A stretch of DNA of 64,000 nucleotides from Didymella arachidicola (taxonomy: Eukaryota > Ascomycota > Dothideomycetes > Pleosporales > Didymellaceae): contig CM049992.1 of NCBI GenBank assembly GCA_016630955.3, forward strand, positions 1,550,001-1,614,000, given 5' to 3'. The position numbers and the translations under genes are program-made. Positions within the stretch are counted from its first letter, which is position 1, and every line of letters starts with the position of its first letter. Below the pieces are notes generated by a model that was not told the DNA's origin, searched no databases, and worked only from the letters and a program-made list of their open reading frames with translations. Shown piece by piece: positions 11,919 through 22,352 of this stretch.

Positions 11919-14900
11919 TCAGCGCCAAACACCCTTAGCACCCGGTGCAAGACTGCCCCGGACTGAGGAATTGCTAACAACGCGTATTGGCGCGCGATTG
12001 AGAGTGCCACTTGTGGGTCGGTCCTCGCCAGATACTGCGACCGTCGTGCGACGCGCAGCGCCCTTAACAATGGGCGCAGAACGAGGGCTGAGAACGCTGG
12101 GCTTCCACTCGCCTTCATGGTTGTTCTTCACCATGCGACGCGCAGCGCTGGCTGAGATGCTGTTCTCATTCGGCGGACTGGAGGAAGTGTTGCTAGGGCT
12201 CCGGTGTCGTTGCGTCCTGTTTGCCGGCACGGCCTTCGTCGTAGAAGAACGGCGCTTGATAGCCGTCCGAATCTGGTTTGCCTCTGACGGATCAACTGAC
12301 CATCCATCTTCTTCAGCGGCAGAACTGCATCCGCTGTCGTTCGCAGTGTTCGGAACTTCTGAAGCAAGCTCTACACTGTTCAATGCCGAAGCACGAACTG
12401 TGTTCGTCCCGATCTCACGAAGGGGAGAGGTATCGGAATCCGAGCCGTAGGCGTTCCTGATCGACATCGGCGAGCCATCGGATTTCTTTGTAAGGAAGCC
12501 TGCTGCGAAGCGACTGGAGGCGGAGCGAGGCTTGACGTCCAAAGAAGTTGTTGGTGGCGCTGGTATAGGCGACGATCCAGCATCAGTAGCGACGGGCTCG
12601 GGGACGTATGACGAGAAGGCCGGAGGCGGCATGTCAAGTGAGGAATTCGTCGGGGTAGACTCAACGTGTTCTGGTGTCTTGAAGTCTGCTAGGGTACCAT
12701 TCTCGTTGTCGTCACGCCAACGGACACCACGTTTGGCCTTTGATGGCGATGTTGGCCTCTTCTTGACGGGCGAAAACTGGACACCCTTTTTGACTGCAAC
12801 CATCTTCTTTCGTCGTGGCGAGCCCTTCATAGGTGAGGATGTGAGATGCGGAGCGTCTGCGAACGATGGCATGGGTATCGATTTCACGGGCGAAGGTCCC
12901 CTAACATTGACTGGCTTCCGTCTTTTTGGCGTTCCCTTGTGGCTAGGAGCGAAGAACTCTGTTACAGGCAGACCGCCGTCTGGTCGAATGACCTGAGCAG
13001 TTGCGCTGGTACAAGCATTCATGATCTTGGCCAGGAGCTTCCTAGCAGTCTCCACTGCTTGAGTCTCATCCATCTGCGTGATCTGGCTCAAGATAGCTAC
13101 AGTCTCGATGTGAGCCTGCACGAGCACCTGCACGGTGGCCGCATCGCCCCCTCTTTCTTGCTCCAATAGGACACTCAGAACCTCGCGCTCGGCATTAGAT
13201 TTCAATATTTGGTATTCCCGTGTTAAGTTCGCGGCGTCGGGTCCGTCAGTGGTTCCATCCAATTCTGTCAGTTGTCTCAGGCCGAAGTTGAGCGCAGTAT
13301 CGAGCTTTGAAGCCCATGTGGATCGTTCGAGGCGCCTGTGGTGGTGTTGTCGGGATTGCTCAAGCTCTGCTGAAATACCGATAGCTGTATCTCTCATTGC
13401 AGTGACCTGTGTCGGCATCTCCTCGTTCTCGCGCATCTCGCAGACCGTATCGAATGCTGCGACCCATGCAGAAACCAACGAGATGCGCTTTTCGGTATGC
13501 TTCAACGTCCTCATGATGTTCAGCCTGTCCCTGCGATCGGTGTCTGAGTCAGCATAGGCCTGCCTCAGCCGTATGAAGGCGTCTCGCATTATGCCCTCCT
13601 TCTTCTCATTCTGCTTCTGGAACTTGGCCAGAGATGCACCGTCCGAGTCCTTCTGCTTCCTCATCAACTCATCAATCAACGCTCTCTGCTCGTCAATCTT
13701 CTTTAGGTAGTCCTTAACGTGACGATTCACATTGAAAACGTTCTTCGTGACTTTGGTCTGGATGTTCTTCGCGCGATTGGCATATCGGAGGGTGTTCTGT
13801 GTCTCGTCAAAGTGGACGCTCGACGGACTTACACAGACGATCATGACAGTCTTGCAGTTCCCACCAAGTGAAAACTTGAGCAACCGTGTAAGCTTCGAGT
13901 TTCGGTACGGGATATGGTTGTGCTTCCGAACGTCACACAAGGCGTTGATGCAGCTCCCCAATGCCAACAAGGATTTGTTGATGTTTGCGCCCTCAGTCAG
14001 ACGTGCGCCTCTGTTCTTTGTCGCACTGGCACGCTCGCTGCCCGCCAAATCGATGATGCTGAGGGTGGCCATTGTGTGTGGTTCGTTTACGGAAGCATTG
14101 CGGTCTTTCGAAGACACGTTGATCTGTAGAACAGCGTGCGAGCGAGACGAGGTCGCATTGGCTTCGGTGGGGGACATTGTTCGTAGATCGTTACCGCGGA
14201 CGATCATCTCCATGACTTCGTTGACCTGGTACCTGTCAGACGCTTGATCTTACTTGCGGGTGCTCCACTTCTCACATCTGAAGGTCGATGGCTGGTCAGC
14301 CCTGCTACCGAAACTGCCTGGTTGGAGTCTTCTCGCAGCATCAGAGAAGTCTTACTGCCACCTTCTACCAAAAGATCACGGATGGTCTCATTGTAGATTT
14401 CCAAGTAAGACAGTGTGACCTCTGTGACCTTCTCCTCGGATCGCTCATTGATCTTCTCGAACAATTCCTGCATCGTCAAGAAGATGATACCAGGATCACT
14501 CGGTGTTCCTCTGCAAGACGGTCAGCGTCCTTCTTGGGTATATATAAAAGCCTCCACATACGTGATGGTATGTGTCTTTCCGCATCCTGTGGCACCATAT
14601 GCAAAGACAGTTGCATTGTATCCGTCGAGCACATTATCAAGCAATGGCTTTGCGGTCGACTCATAGATATCAGCCTGTGACGTGGTGTCGTCGAAGACCC
14701 TGTCGAAAGCGAACGTCTGATCCTTCACACGCTTGCCTTGTGGGGCGTATGAACGACCGGCCCTATGTACTGGATTGTCTTCTGGAGGGTCGAAGATGCT
14801 GCATGCACATCAGTATGCAATGCGCCGTTGTCTGAGATCTAAGCAGCGTACAGGCAGCGTTCGTCAAGAACCTTAATGACAGGCCGAATGCCCCCCTTGG

Positions 14901-15051
14901 AACTTATCCGTGGTGTTGGCGCTGCGGCGAGCGAGCCATCTCCGAGGAACAGGGTCGAGTCGTCGGTCTTCGTGAGCTGCGCAGCTTCGCGTATAGTGAA
15001 TGGACGAACGCGCACAGTGACCGAAATGGACGAGGCGCCAGCGCTCGCCAT
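11919..15051 (-). CDS. Kinesin-8 (Kip3/Klp5-6-like) motor protein, intact copy
   Basis: Plus-end microtubule motor and length regulator acting on cytoplasmic and spindle microtubules. The start at 15051 gives MASAGASSISVTVRVRPFTIREAAQ, typical of kinesin-8. An intron at about 14787-14842 joins ...KVLDERCL to IFDPPEDNPVHRAGRSYAPQGKR. Further introns lie near 14510-14570 and 14215-14290. Motor motifs in order: P-loop AYGATGCGKTHT, SYLEIYNETIRDLL, switch I SSRSH, switch II DLAGSERASATKNRGARLTEGANINKSL, then HIPYRNSKLTRLLKFSLGGNC. A neck and coiled coil (about residues 380-450) follow, then a long basic, Ser/Pro-rich tail with many SP/TP sites. About 980 residues. This is the only copy with both ends. 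Its 5' portion beyond 14759 is single copy. Confidence 0.9.
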
Positions 15052-15639
15052 GTTTGCGCTCTAGATATGTTAGTAATCCAGAAATTCAGCGCAACTGCCC
15101 CTCGAAGTGGACGTGGTGGCCGTGGGCGTGGTTGCGGAATGTTGTGTGGTGACGGTGCTCCAAGTTCGTGCACTCAAAACGCCTCGTTGCCCATGACAAC
15201 CAGGGCAACCGCGACCACCTGCAACCAGCCCTGACGCAGTCACGTGATGATATGGCCCCACGCTGCCGGCGTGTCCATCATCTTATTTTGTCCGCCGGCA
15301 CTCTCCTTGTCGATTTGAAGACACGGGGCCTCGCAAAAAGCCAGTGTGAGACTCGTTGCGCCGGTGGTGCTGAGCTGCCGGGCAGCCTGCCCCGATAGAA
15401 GGTGTTTCAGAGTCGACGCGTTGCACCAACGACGTCATGAGCAACCCATTTTGCGTAGAAGGCTTCGACATAGACCGGCCGCGCAGACGATTTGGCGACC
15501 TGCACGAGGCTGACCCCTCTTACGTGGCTCTTCGCGGATCCGCTGACCCCGCTGACATGAAGCCTTGTTGAATGAGTAAAAGGACAGGATCGCAACTGCG
15601 TTTGCACAACCATCTATGCGACCATAGTCAGAACCGAGG
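15052..15639. promoter_or_regulatory. Divergent intergenic region, kinesin / oxygenase
   Basis: About 590 bp between two divergently transcribed genes, so it must contain both promoters. I see no longer gene and no specific operator I could defend. Confidence 0.4.
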
Positions 15640-16549
15640 ATGAAGGGCGATGTCATTGCAGATATCAATTACTTCCCAGCTTCAGGCGTACCTATACCCA
15701 CGACGGCATGGCAGAAGCGCTACCTGGGAATTGGCGACGAGCACGCTCGATCTATGATCATCCACGATGTCCGTCATACTCAGCATGCGTTTAATCTAGA
15801 GACCAACGGCTTTACATTCGTAAATTTGAGTCCAAAAGAGAGAGTTGACAGTTCCAGCACAGAGAAAGAGATATATCAGCGCTACTATCCAGAACTAGTC
15901 GAACTGGCAAAGAGCCTGTATGCTGCACTGCGCACACAGTCCCACGTGACGGCAATTACGTGAAATCACCGACGATAACAGGACTGGCGCAAACATTGCA
16001 TTTGTCTTCAATCATGTTGTTCGGGCACACTCGTCGCCGGCTGACATAGGCAAGCTTGACTCTTACGGTCGCTGGCAAGACATACCTGCTGGTCACTCAC
16101 ACGTCGACTATTCCGGGAACATCAATTTTCTCGAAGGCACCAAGAAGGAGCTCAAATTGCCTCCTGACATTGCCTCACTATACGAATCGAGCTCACGTTA
16201 CGCTTATCTTGGTGCCTGGCGACCTTTGAAGACGATAAACAAAGACCCTCTCGCCGTATGCGATGCCTCAACAGTCCCAGGCAGTGACTATCAACTCCGG
16301 TTGCGGGGATTCAGAAGTGGAGTGAAGTCAGGAAACTATGTATTGAGTCACGCAAAAGAGGAGCAGCAGCATCAGTGGTATTACATGTCCGAGATGACAC
16401 CAGACGAGATCGTAATCTTCAAAGGACATGACACCGACCAGAGCAAGCCGGGCTGGCGATGTCCACACACAGCGATCAAACTACCAGAAACCGATCACAA
16501 ACCTCCCAGAGAGAGCATAGAGGCCCGCATCGTGTGCTTCTGGAGTTAA
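15640..16549 (+). CDS. AsaB / GA4-desaturase-like hydroxylase/desaturase family protein
   Basis: Member of the fungal family annotated as AsaB hydroxylase/desaturase or GA4-desaturase-like, assumed to be iron/2-oxoglutarate-type oxygenases; several occur in secondary-metabolite clusters. The frame is broken on casual reading, but a 64-nt GT-AG intron at 15918-15981 joins ...YYPELVELAKSL to TGANIAFVFNHVVRAH, exactly the family pattern. Seen in order: N-terminal INYFPASGVP, VHDVRH-like segment (IIHDVRHTQHAF), the candidate metal-ligand region PAGHSHVDYSGN, LGAWRPLKTINKDPLAVCD, and the C-terminal YYMSEMTPDEIVIFKGHD with CPHTAIKLPE. About 280 residues, normal for the family. No secondary-metabolite backbone gene is adjacent, so the substrate is unknown. 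Confidence 0.82.
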
Positions 16550-17238
16550 AGGTCGAGCGACCGTGCGGCCACGAGCTTCGCCACGACTGATTCCCGCCGG
16601 TTTTCCTTCGATCTACGATCTTGCAAATTAACCGCCAGGCACATTCATCATATTCAACGATCGCGGGGTAGCGTCGCTCATTATTCTCGAAAAGGCAAGA
16701 CCGTAACGGTGCCGTCGCTCCTTCCGGTTCTGGTGAACGTCGATCCCCCATGCTCGCGGCAGTCAGACGGCTAAGCTAACCTCCTTCCGCAGGTCAAGAG
16801 CCATGGGCCAGTCAGCGACCATACACAAGCAATGCTCCAGATTGCGATTCATGCGCTGTGCCAGGTGATCGAACAAAACAGGCATGAGATTCGTGCACAA
16901 TCGAACGCAAAACAATCAGCTGCATCTAAGCGAACCCAATGTCGCCTTTTCTGCTCTGTTCAGGAGTTGGTCCAAAGTATCCAAGGTCCTTGATATCGGC
17001 AACTTAGCAGATGCGGCAGGAGGCAGAGCCGCACAGCTGGGCATCTACTGCTCAAGCATTAACAGACTAGACGAATTCGGACTCGCGATAAATGACCGCG
17101 TCCAGCAGGAACTTGACGAACTTAAGTACGTCCTACAACCATCCCCCATTGAAGCTCCAGGCCGCCAGATCAGTCGCTTCCTCATCTTTCGTATCACAGG
17201 TTCACGAATCAGCTCGCTCCAATCGCTCGCCGTCCAAC
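16550..17238. other. Intergenic region upstream of cutinase
   Basis: No gene supported. A plus-strand frame at 16884-17525 overlaps the cutinase in another frame and has no recognisable domain. The cutinase promoter should be near the right end. Confidence 0.45.
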
Positions 17239-18007
17239 ATGAAGCTCACACTCCTGTCTTTCGCCCTTCTCTCCAGCGCTCTCGCAGCCCCAGCTCCTGC
17301 AGCCGACGCAGAAGCCTTCCCCGTCTCGGAGCTTCTAACAAGCAACCTCAGCCCCGAGGAGCACGCCCTCTCCAAACGCCAGTACAGCAGCAGTACCTAC
17401 AATCAACTCACCGACGGCACAGCGTGCCGCCCTATCAGTGTAATCTACGCCCGCGGCACCAACCAGGCGGGCAATGTTGGCGACTCCGCCGCCGTCGGCC
17501 CTCTCTTTTTCAACCAGATCGCTAGCCGCGTAGGCGGAACCAGTCGGCTCGCAATTCAGGGCGTGACGTACTCTGCCAGTGTTGCTGGGTTCCTTCAGGG
17601 TGGAGACGCAGCGGGCAGCACGACTATGACCAACCTGATCAGCACCGTAAGTCCAGCCTCAAAAGCCACGACGTTGTTAGAAGTAGGAGGCGACTGACGT
17701 CCTCCAGACTGCGACCCGCTGCCCCAACACCAAGATCGTTCTCGCGGGCTACTCTCAGGGCGCGCAACTCGTCCACAACGCCGCTCGAGGCACTTCTGCC
17801 GCCAACGCAGCGCGTGTCGCTGCTGTTGTTGTCTTTGGAGACCCGAAGCGTGGACAATCTTTTGGCCAGATTGCTACGTCTAAGACGCTCACTATCTGCC
17901 ATTCTGGCGACAATATTTGCGAAGGTGGTTCTTCGATCACTGCGGCGCATCTCAACTACCAGCAGGATGCGCCGACTGCGGGTGCGTTTGTTGCCGGCAG
18001 GGTTTGA
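17239..18007 (+). CDS. Cutinase (secreted serine esterase)
   Basis: Hydrolyses ester bonds of cutin and similar polyesters outside the cell. The start at 17239 opens with a signal peptide (MKLTLLSFALLSSALAAPA), then an acidic propeptide ending in the dibasic site LSKR, a likely Kex2 cut. In-frame ATGs upstream would place a hydrophilic stretch before the signal, so I prefer 17239. One 61-nt intron at 17647-17707 joins MTNLIST to TATRCPNTKIVLAGYSQGAQ. The nucleophile elbow GYSQG, the Asp in CHSGDNICEGG and the His in ITAAHLNYQQD form the catalytic triad in the usual order. About 235 residues. Cutinase/CE5 family assignment is firm. Confidence 0.93.
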
Positions 18008-18800
18008 AAAAAGCCTGGGTATTTCTGAATTTCCTCCTTATAATTGTACTTGGATTTGGCTTTATATCAGGCTTACAATGATTATGATATATTGAAATGG
18101 AAAACTTGACATTCATCACGAACTACGCTCCAGGCTCGATGTTTCTAATCTGGACATCTCGTTCTTATTTCAGCGTTTCCTTGAGCTAGATGAGAAACCG
18201 CTTCGCGCGAACTATTTCGAATTCATGTTCGAGCTGCAGCGGTTGCGTTGTCTGCAGTGCACCAATGTAGAGACCGTGTGCATACGATGTTGGGTAACTT
18301 TCCTGTTCGTACGTCACACCCGCTCGCGTGTGGACCAGTATTGATAACAGCTGACAACATACAATCACTTAAGCAGGCAGGTACACACTCACGCTACGGA
18401 GCACATCTGCGTCAAGTCGCGGCGACAGTCAGCCTTGACATCGTCTTTTAAACTGACTAGAATCTTGCCAAAACTCTTCATATACTCACTTCTGCTGCGC
18501 TTGACCGCGTGTTATCTCTCTCTGTAGGTGTCAAGCAACCCGTGGACGTTTTCAGCTCCTCCACACCCTCAGTCCATTCGGTCTCATGTTCCTTATTGAA
18601 GCAAATTGATCTGCCATAATCATGCAGTTGATAATGACCTACGAATGGCAAGGTACAAGGCTATCGCCTGGAGTACGCAAGCACATTGTGAGACATTATG
18701 GTAGGCTTGAAATCGAAGGAGGCACTCCATCTAACTAGTCCTTACTTATATATATCAGCTCTTGGTTTCTCTGTCCCGTGAGCACGTAGGTCCTAACTCA
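18008..18800. other. Intergenic region between cutinase and Nudix gene
   Basis: Convergent 3' flanks. No coding region, RNA gene or repeat that I can support. Confidence 0.45.
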
Positions 18801-19493
18801 TCACGTGTGACGCAATGCGGACAGCACTGTGTCTTTGACATAATCTCGAGTGAATTCCAATTGTACATCGCCGATGCACCCTGCTCTGACCTCAGCTTCG
18901 CTAGCCCACACGTGCGCTTGGTGCTCCTTCGGATCCAATTTCACTGTCAAAGAAGACCCGTTATCGCTTGGCACTTGCATAGCAAAGGTGAATTGACAGA
19001 TCTGATCGCCATTGCTTCTGGAGAAGATCTGAGGATCACCAACCGGTCCACCGATGTGAGAGGCTTGAAGGCCAGTCTCCTCCCACAGCTCGCGAGCAGC
19101 CGCATGCAAGATGCTCAAATCCTCGTCGTCCACAGCTCCGCCTGGTGGCTCCCATTTACCGGGATAGGAATCGCTGGCAGCGCGCTGAAGGAGGAGAACG
19201 CGGGGCTCCGAAAGACTTGAATCCAGGACCAGCGCAGCTGTTGCAACGAGGCTGAAAGCTGCACCAGGATGAGCGTCCAGATAAGCAGCTTTAGACACTG
19301 CAAACTCCGCGACGGGGTCTTCGTATATGAATTTGTATATTCCTGTCATCGTTGTTGGTCTGTATGTAAGGAGGAGCGCGCACGTTCGGCGCAGGCCAAC
19401 TGCGTAGGCAGCTGCGATCGTGCCACCTAGCCCACGAAACCCCGCCTTCTTTACGTGAGCGACGAGCCTGCTTCCCCTGGTGTGCGTCAACAT
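18801..19493 (-). CDS. Nudix hydrolase domain protein
   Basis: Predicted to hydrolyse a nucleoside-diphosphate-linked substrate. The domain starts around residue 75 (AFSLVATAALVLDSS). The Nudix box reads GGAVDDEDLSILHAAARELWEETG. This keeps REnxEExG but spaces the N-terminal glycine and the acidic residue one position differently from the textbook GX5EX7REUXEEXGU, a variant I recall in fungal homologues. The open frame starts at 19493, but the second methionine at 19349 (MTGIYKFIYED) is an equally good start, since residues 1-48 look unlike the rest. No intron needed. About 180-230 residues. Substrate unknown. Confidence 0.75.
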   Translation of the reverse strand: MLTHTRGSRLVAHVKKAGFRGLGGTIAAAYAVGLRRTCALLLTYRPTTMTGIYKFIYEDPVAEFAVSKAAYLDAHPGAAFSLVATAALVLDSSLSEPRVLLLQRAASDSYPGKWEPPGGAVDDEDLSILHAAARELWEETGLQASHIGGPVGDPQIFSRSNGDQICQFTFAMQVPSDNGSSLTVKLDPKEHQAHVWASEAEVRAGCIGDVQLEFTRDYVKDTVLSALRHT

Positions 19494-19587
19494 GATGGAT
19501 CACACGTTCAGTTCTTGACAAATTTATCCTTGTATCAAGTCTGATCAGTCATTTTTTCGAGAGAATTGAGGTTGCATCGACGGCCTC

Positions 19588-20553
19588 CTATTGAAGCCAC
19601 GCTTTCTCAAGCCATTGTAACTCCTCTGCAAGTCATAGCTCATCCTGTTCAGCGTACTCAATTTCGAATCCGTGTTCTTCTCCTTTTCTCAAGACAAAAT
19701 GAATGTTCTCACGAGCTGCAGGTCCAAAGACCTCCTCAACTTTCCGCACAAAGTCCTTGCAATCTTCCGAATTGACGCTCTTGTCGGCATCTCCATGTAA
19801 GATCAAAGTTGGCGGGAAGACGCCTCTCTCACGCAACCTCTCAATCGGATGCAGTGTCTTCTCCGTGGCGGGTGCCATGTCCCATCGATGCTTGTTCGCC
19901 GAGAACGCATCAGCAAGCTCTTTTCTTACAAGATATCTGTCACTAGAGGCAACGTTGCCCTCAGGCACTTGCGCGAGATGCCTGTCAATAACCTCCTCAT
20001 CTGGAGTTGGTCGACCCCATTCTCTCAGTAACTCCTTGCTCTTGCACCACTTCTTGACCATGGGGTAGAGTAGAAGTAAAGCCTTGATGCGACCCTCCGG
20101 TAATTCAAATATAGAGTGCAAAGCATGCCAGCCGCCTGAGCTATCGCCACTGACCAGCAATTGGTCGAGACTGATTTCCACACCAGGCGCCGCATTTTGC
20201 ACGAACCTTCCAAGATCTCGATCGATCCACGCCCAGATGTCCCGAACGTCTTCTAGGATGTCCGCGCCTGAGTGTTCTGGAACGAACCGGTAGTTTGGCA
20301 GAACCACGATGGACGATGTGCGATGTGTGAACGAGACAAGGTAGTTGGAGAACCAGTCTTGCAAAAGCGCATCGCCCGAAATTAAGCCGCCACCATGCCA
20401 TTTCACATGGACCGAATGCCTGCCAGGGTTGATGTTCTTGGGGATCAATACCGCAGCCGAGATGTCGAAGCTACAGATGCTTTGGTAGGACGTTTCGTGG
20501 ATGTCGAAGCTTGCGAAGCGTGTCGCCGCTGTGGTGCGAGCTACGTCTGCCAT
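19588..20553 (-). CDS. Alpha/beta-hydrolase fold-3 (HSL-type), apparent in-frame stop near the end
   Basis: Carboxylesterase/lipase-like enzyme of the hormone-sensitive-lipase type. Start chosen at 20553 (MADVARTTAATRF); the frame is open further up to 20802, but that part is low in family character. Oxyanion motif WHGGGLISGD (about residue 50), nucleophile GDSSGG (about 130), acid LILHGDADKS and histidine EEHGFEIE are all present. The first stop in frame is TGA at 19633-19635, giving a protein ending ...YAEQDEL. The same frame then continues LAEELQWLEKAWLQ to a TAG at 19588, which is what the family's C-terminal helix looks like. I therefore set the gene end at 19588 and read the TGA as a nonsense change (a Trp codon fits) or readthrough. 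The catalytic residues precede it. No intron of usable length removes the TGA without losing the histidine. Confidence 0.75.
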
Positions 20554-20989
20554 GTTGTGCTCTTTTGGAGATCTCCGCGGTGAATGCTTGCTGATTTGAG
20601 CTTTCGATTTGGTGTCGGAATCTTTCAAGGGTGCTCCCCTTCTTATGTGCACTTCGAGTGTAAGCACGGAGACATTCTGGTGTTGTTGAGAATCTGGCGC
20701 CACTTCATCAGTCCGACTCTGACTCCCCAATCGCAGCTTCTGCAAGCTGCAACTAGCAACGTCGCATGATCGGAAAGGTTTCGTGGCATCAACCTTTCTC
20801 AAGCAGGAGATTTTTGGACGTGCACTGTATTTGTGCTCACACGCTAAAGATCAGGCGCCCAACTTGTTGCAAGGATGCAGGATTGGGTTTGTCAGCAAGT
20901 GGACACTACGGCGAGGTATCACAGACGGTTTTCGCATCACAGCAGACGCCGATGTGTCTTCCTGCCCAAGGTGCTTGTATTGGCTATAC

Positions 20990-22066
20990 TTAGTCAAAGA
21001 TGTGTAGAGGGTAATCCTTCAGGTAGAAGCCAGGGTCGTTGAATCTCAATCCCCGGTCCAGTGCCAATATCGCATCAATGTCCTCTGGCGACAGATCGAA
21101 GCTTGTGACGTCAAGGTTCTGCGCAAGACGGTCCTTATTGTTAGACTTGGGTATCACTGCGATGTTCCTGCATGATTGTCAGCTTTGGCAACACAGGACA
21201 CCAAGTAGCACAGACCTTTGTGTCGCGAAGCGAAGCAGAACCTGTGAGGGTGTCTTTTGATGCTTCGCAGCAATGCTTTTGATTACATCTGAATCGAACA
21301 GAGACGGCAGTCCTGCGGCACGCTCACGGAAGGCGGGAGGCAATTCTAAGAATGACTGAGGGCCAAAAGAGGAGTACGCCGTGACCACGATATCATGGGT
21401 TTGGGCCAATCGGACAAGCCCAGGCTGTGTGAGATATGGGTGGTGTTCGATTTGCAGGGATGAGACAGGATGCTTGTTGTAAGTGAAGAGATCGTAAAGG
21501 CTCTGGCCCTGAAAGTTGCTGACACCGATGGAGCGAGCAATTCCTTGGTCAACGGCTGCCTCCAGTGACTCCCAGGTTTCGCGGTTGGAGACCTTGGCCG
21601 GTTTGACGGTTTTACCTGTACCACATCAGCCTGGAGGTGAACCTAGAACATCGGCTTGCTTACCATCTGCCAACCACCACCCGGGATACCGCTTCTCCTC
21701 TGGATCCACGTACTCGAGCGCAGAAGGGAAGTGTATCAGCAAGAGATCGATGTATCCTAGCCCCCAAGACTCGTTTTGTGCTTTGATCATCGGCAGTGCG
21801 TGCTCTTTAGCGTGATAGTTGTTCCATAGCTTCGTTGTGATGAAGATGTCTTCGCGCTTCACGAGGCCTTCATCAATTGCGCGCCTGATGCCTTCTCCAG
21901 CTTCCTTCTCATTCTGGTAGTCATATGCTCCGTCGAAGAGCCTGTAACCAGACTTGATGGCGTTGTATACGGTATCTGCCGCAGTATCTTTTGGCACCTT
22001 CCAGAGACCAAAACCTACGAGGGGCATCTGGTAGCCAGAGGCAAGCTTGACGGTTTGATGAGACAT
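20990..22066 (-). CDS. xyl1: Aldo-keto reductase, NAD(P)H-dependent D-xylose/aldopentose reductase
   Basis: Reduces D-xylose to xylitol and L-arabinose to L-arabinitol in the cytosol, the first step of fungal pentose catabolism. Start MSHQTVKLASGYQMPLVGFGLW matches fungal xylose reductases. Introns lie near 21615-21663 (joining ADGK to TVKPAKVSNRETW) and 21170-21216 (joining FATQR to NIAVIPKSNNKDR). The catalytic tetrad is visible: Asp in GYRLFDGAYDY, Tyr in the same segment, Lys in TTKLWN, His in LLIHFP. The coenzyme loop IPKSNNKDR has the KSNxxxR pattern linked to NADPH use. The C-terminus (FYLKDYPLHIFD) is also typical. About 322 residues. Divergent from the regulator at 22353 over only 286 bp. 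Specific substrate preference is inferred. Confidence 0.9.
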
Positions 22067-22352
22067 TGTATTCGAGTCAAAGCGGAAGATCGTGTTTTCG
22101 ATGACGAAGGACCGCCATACCGACGATGGACTTTATCTATATCGCGATTTCTTGGATAGTATTGCGTTCTCCATTTTCACGTGGCGTCCGGATCGGGAAA
22201 TAGAAGCCACTGCCGGAGTTTTGCCCTTGCTCCACGTGCGGGGCTGGCAGGCACAACTCCGGGAGCGGCGGGTGCGTAGATTTACCGAGGATAGCAATTG
22301 CGATAAACAGTCTGCAGGACCCTCCGACAATTGGGAAACAGCAACACACCGG
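22067..22352. promoter_or_regulatory. Divergent promoter, xylose reductase / Zn2Cys6 regulator
   Basis: The 286-bp gap must serve both genes. It contains two perfect CACGTG palindromes at 22178-22183 and 22233-22238. The second runs into GCGGGG at 22238-22243, a match to the CreA carbon-repressor core SYGGRG. These short matches are seen directly; their function is only a suggestion. Confidence 0.4.

Larger units (their letters stand above)
9299..14755. repeat. Tandem duplication, copy B (5,457 bp unit)
   Basis: Right copy of the direct repeat described at 3842-9298. Its right edge runs into unique sequence (GGCCCTATG...) that restores the kinesin first exon, so this copy carries the complete kinesin gene. 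Its left edge abuts copy A. I saw no base difference between copies in the segments compared, including the non-coding gap between the two genes. Confidence 0.95.

Noticed and set aside
15918..15981. Apparent frameshift in the AsaB-like gene
   Set aside because: A 64-nt GT-AG intron joins ...AKSL to TGANIAFVFNHVVR in frame and matches the family pattern, so the gene is intact.
19633..19640. Programmed TGA readthrough of the peroxisomal-isoform type
   Set aside because: The base context is TGA CTT rather than the strong TGA CTA, and the extension ends WLQ, not a PTS1. A nonsense change is simpler.
19633..19660. C-terminal QDEL of the truncated hydrolase as an ER-retention signal
   Set aside because: The enzyme has no signal peptide and the QDEL end is created by the premature stop; similarity to KDEL/HDEL is coincidental.
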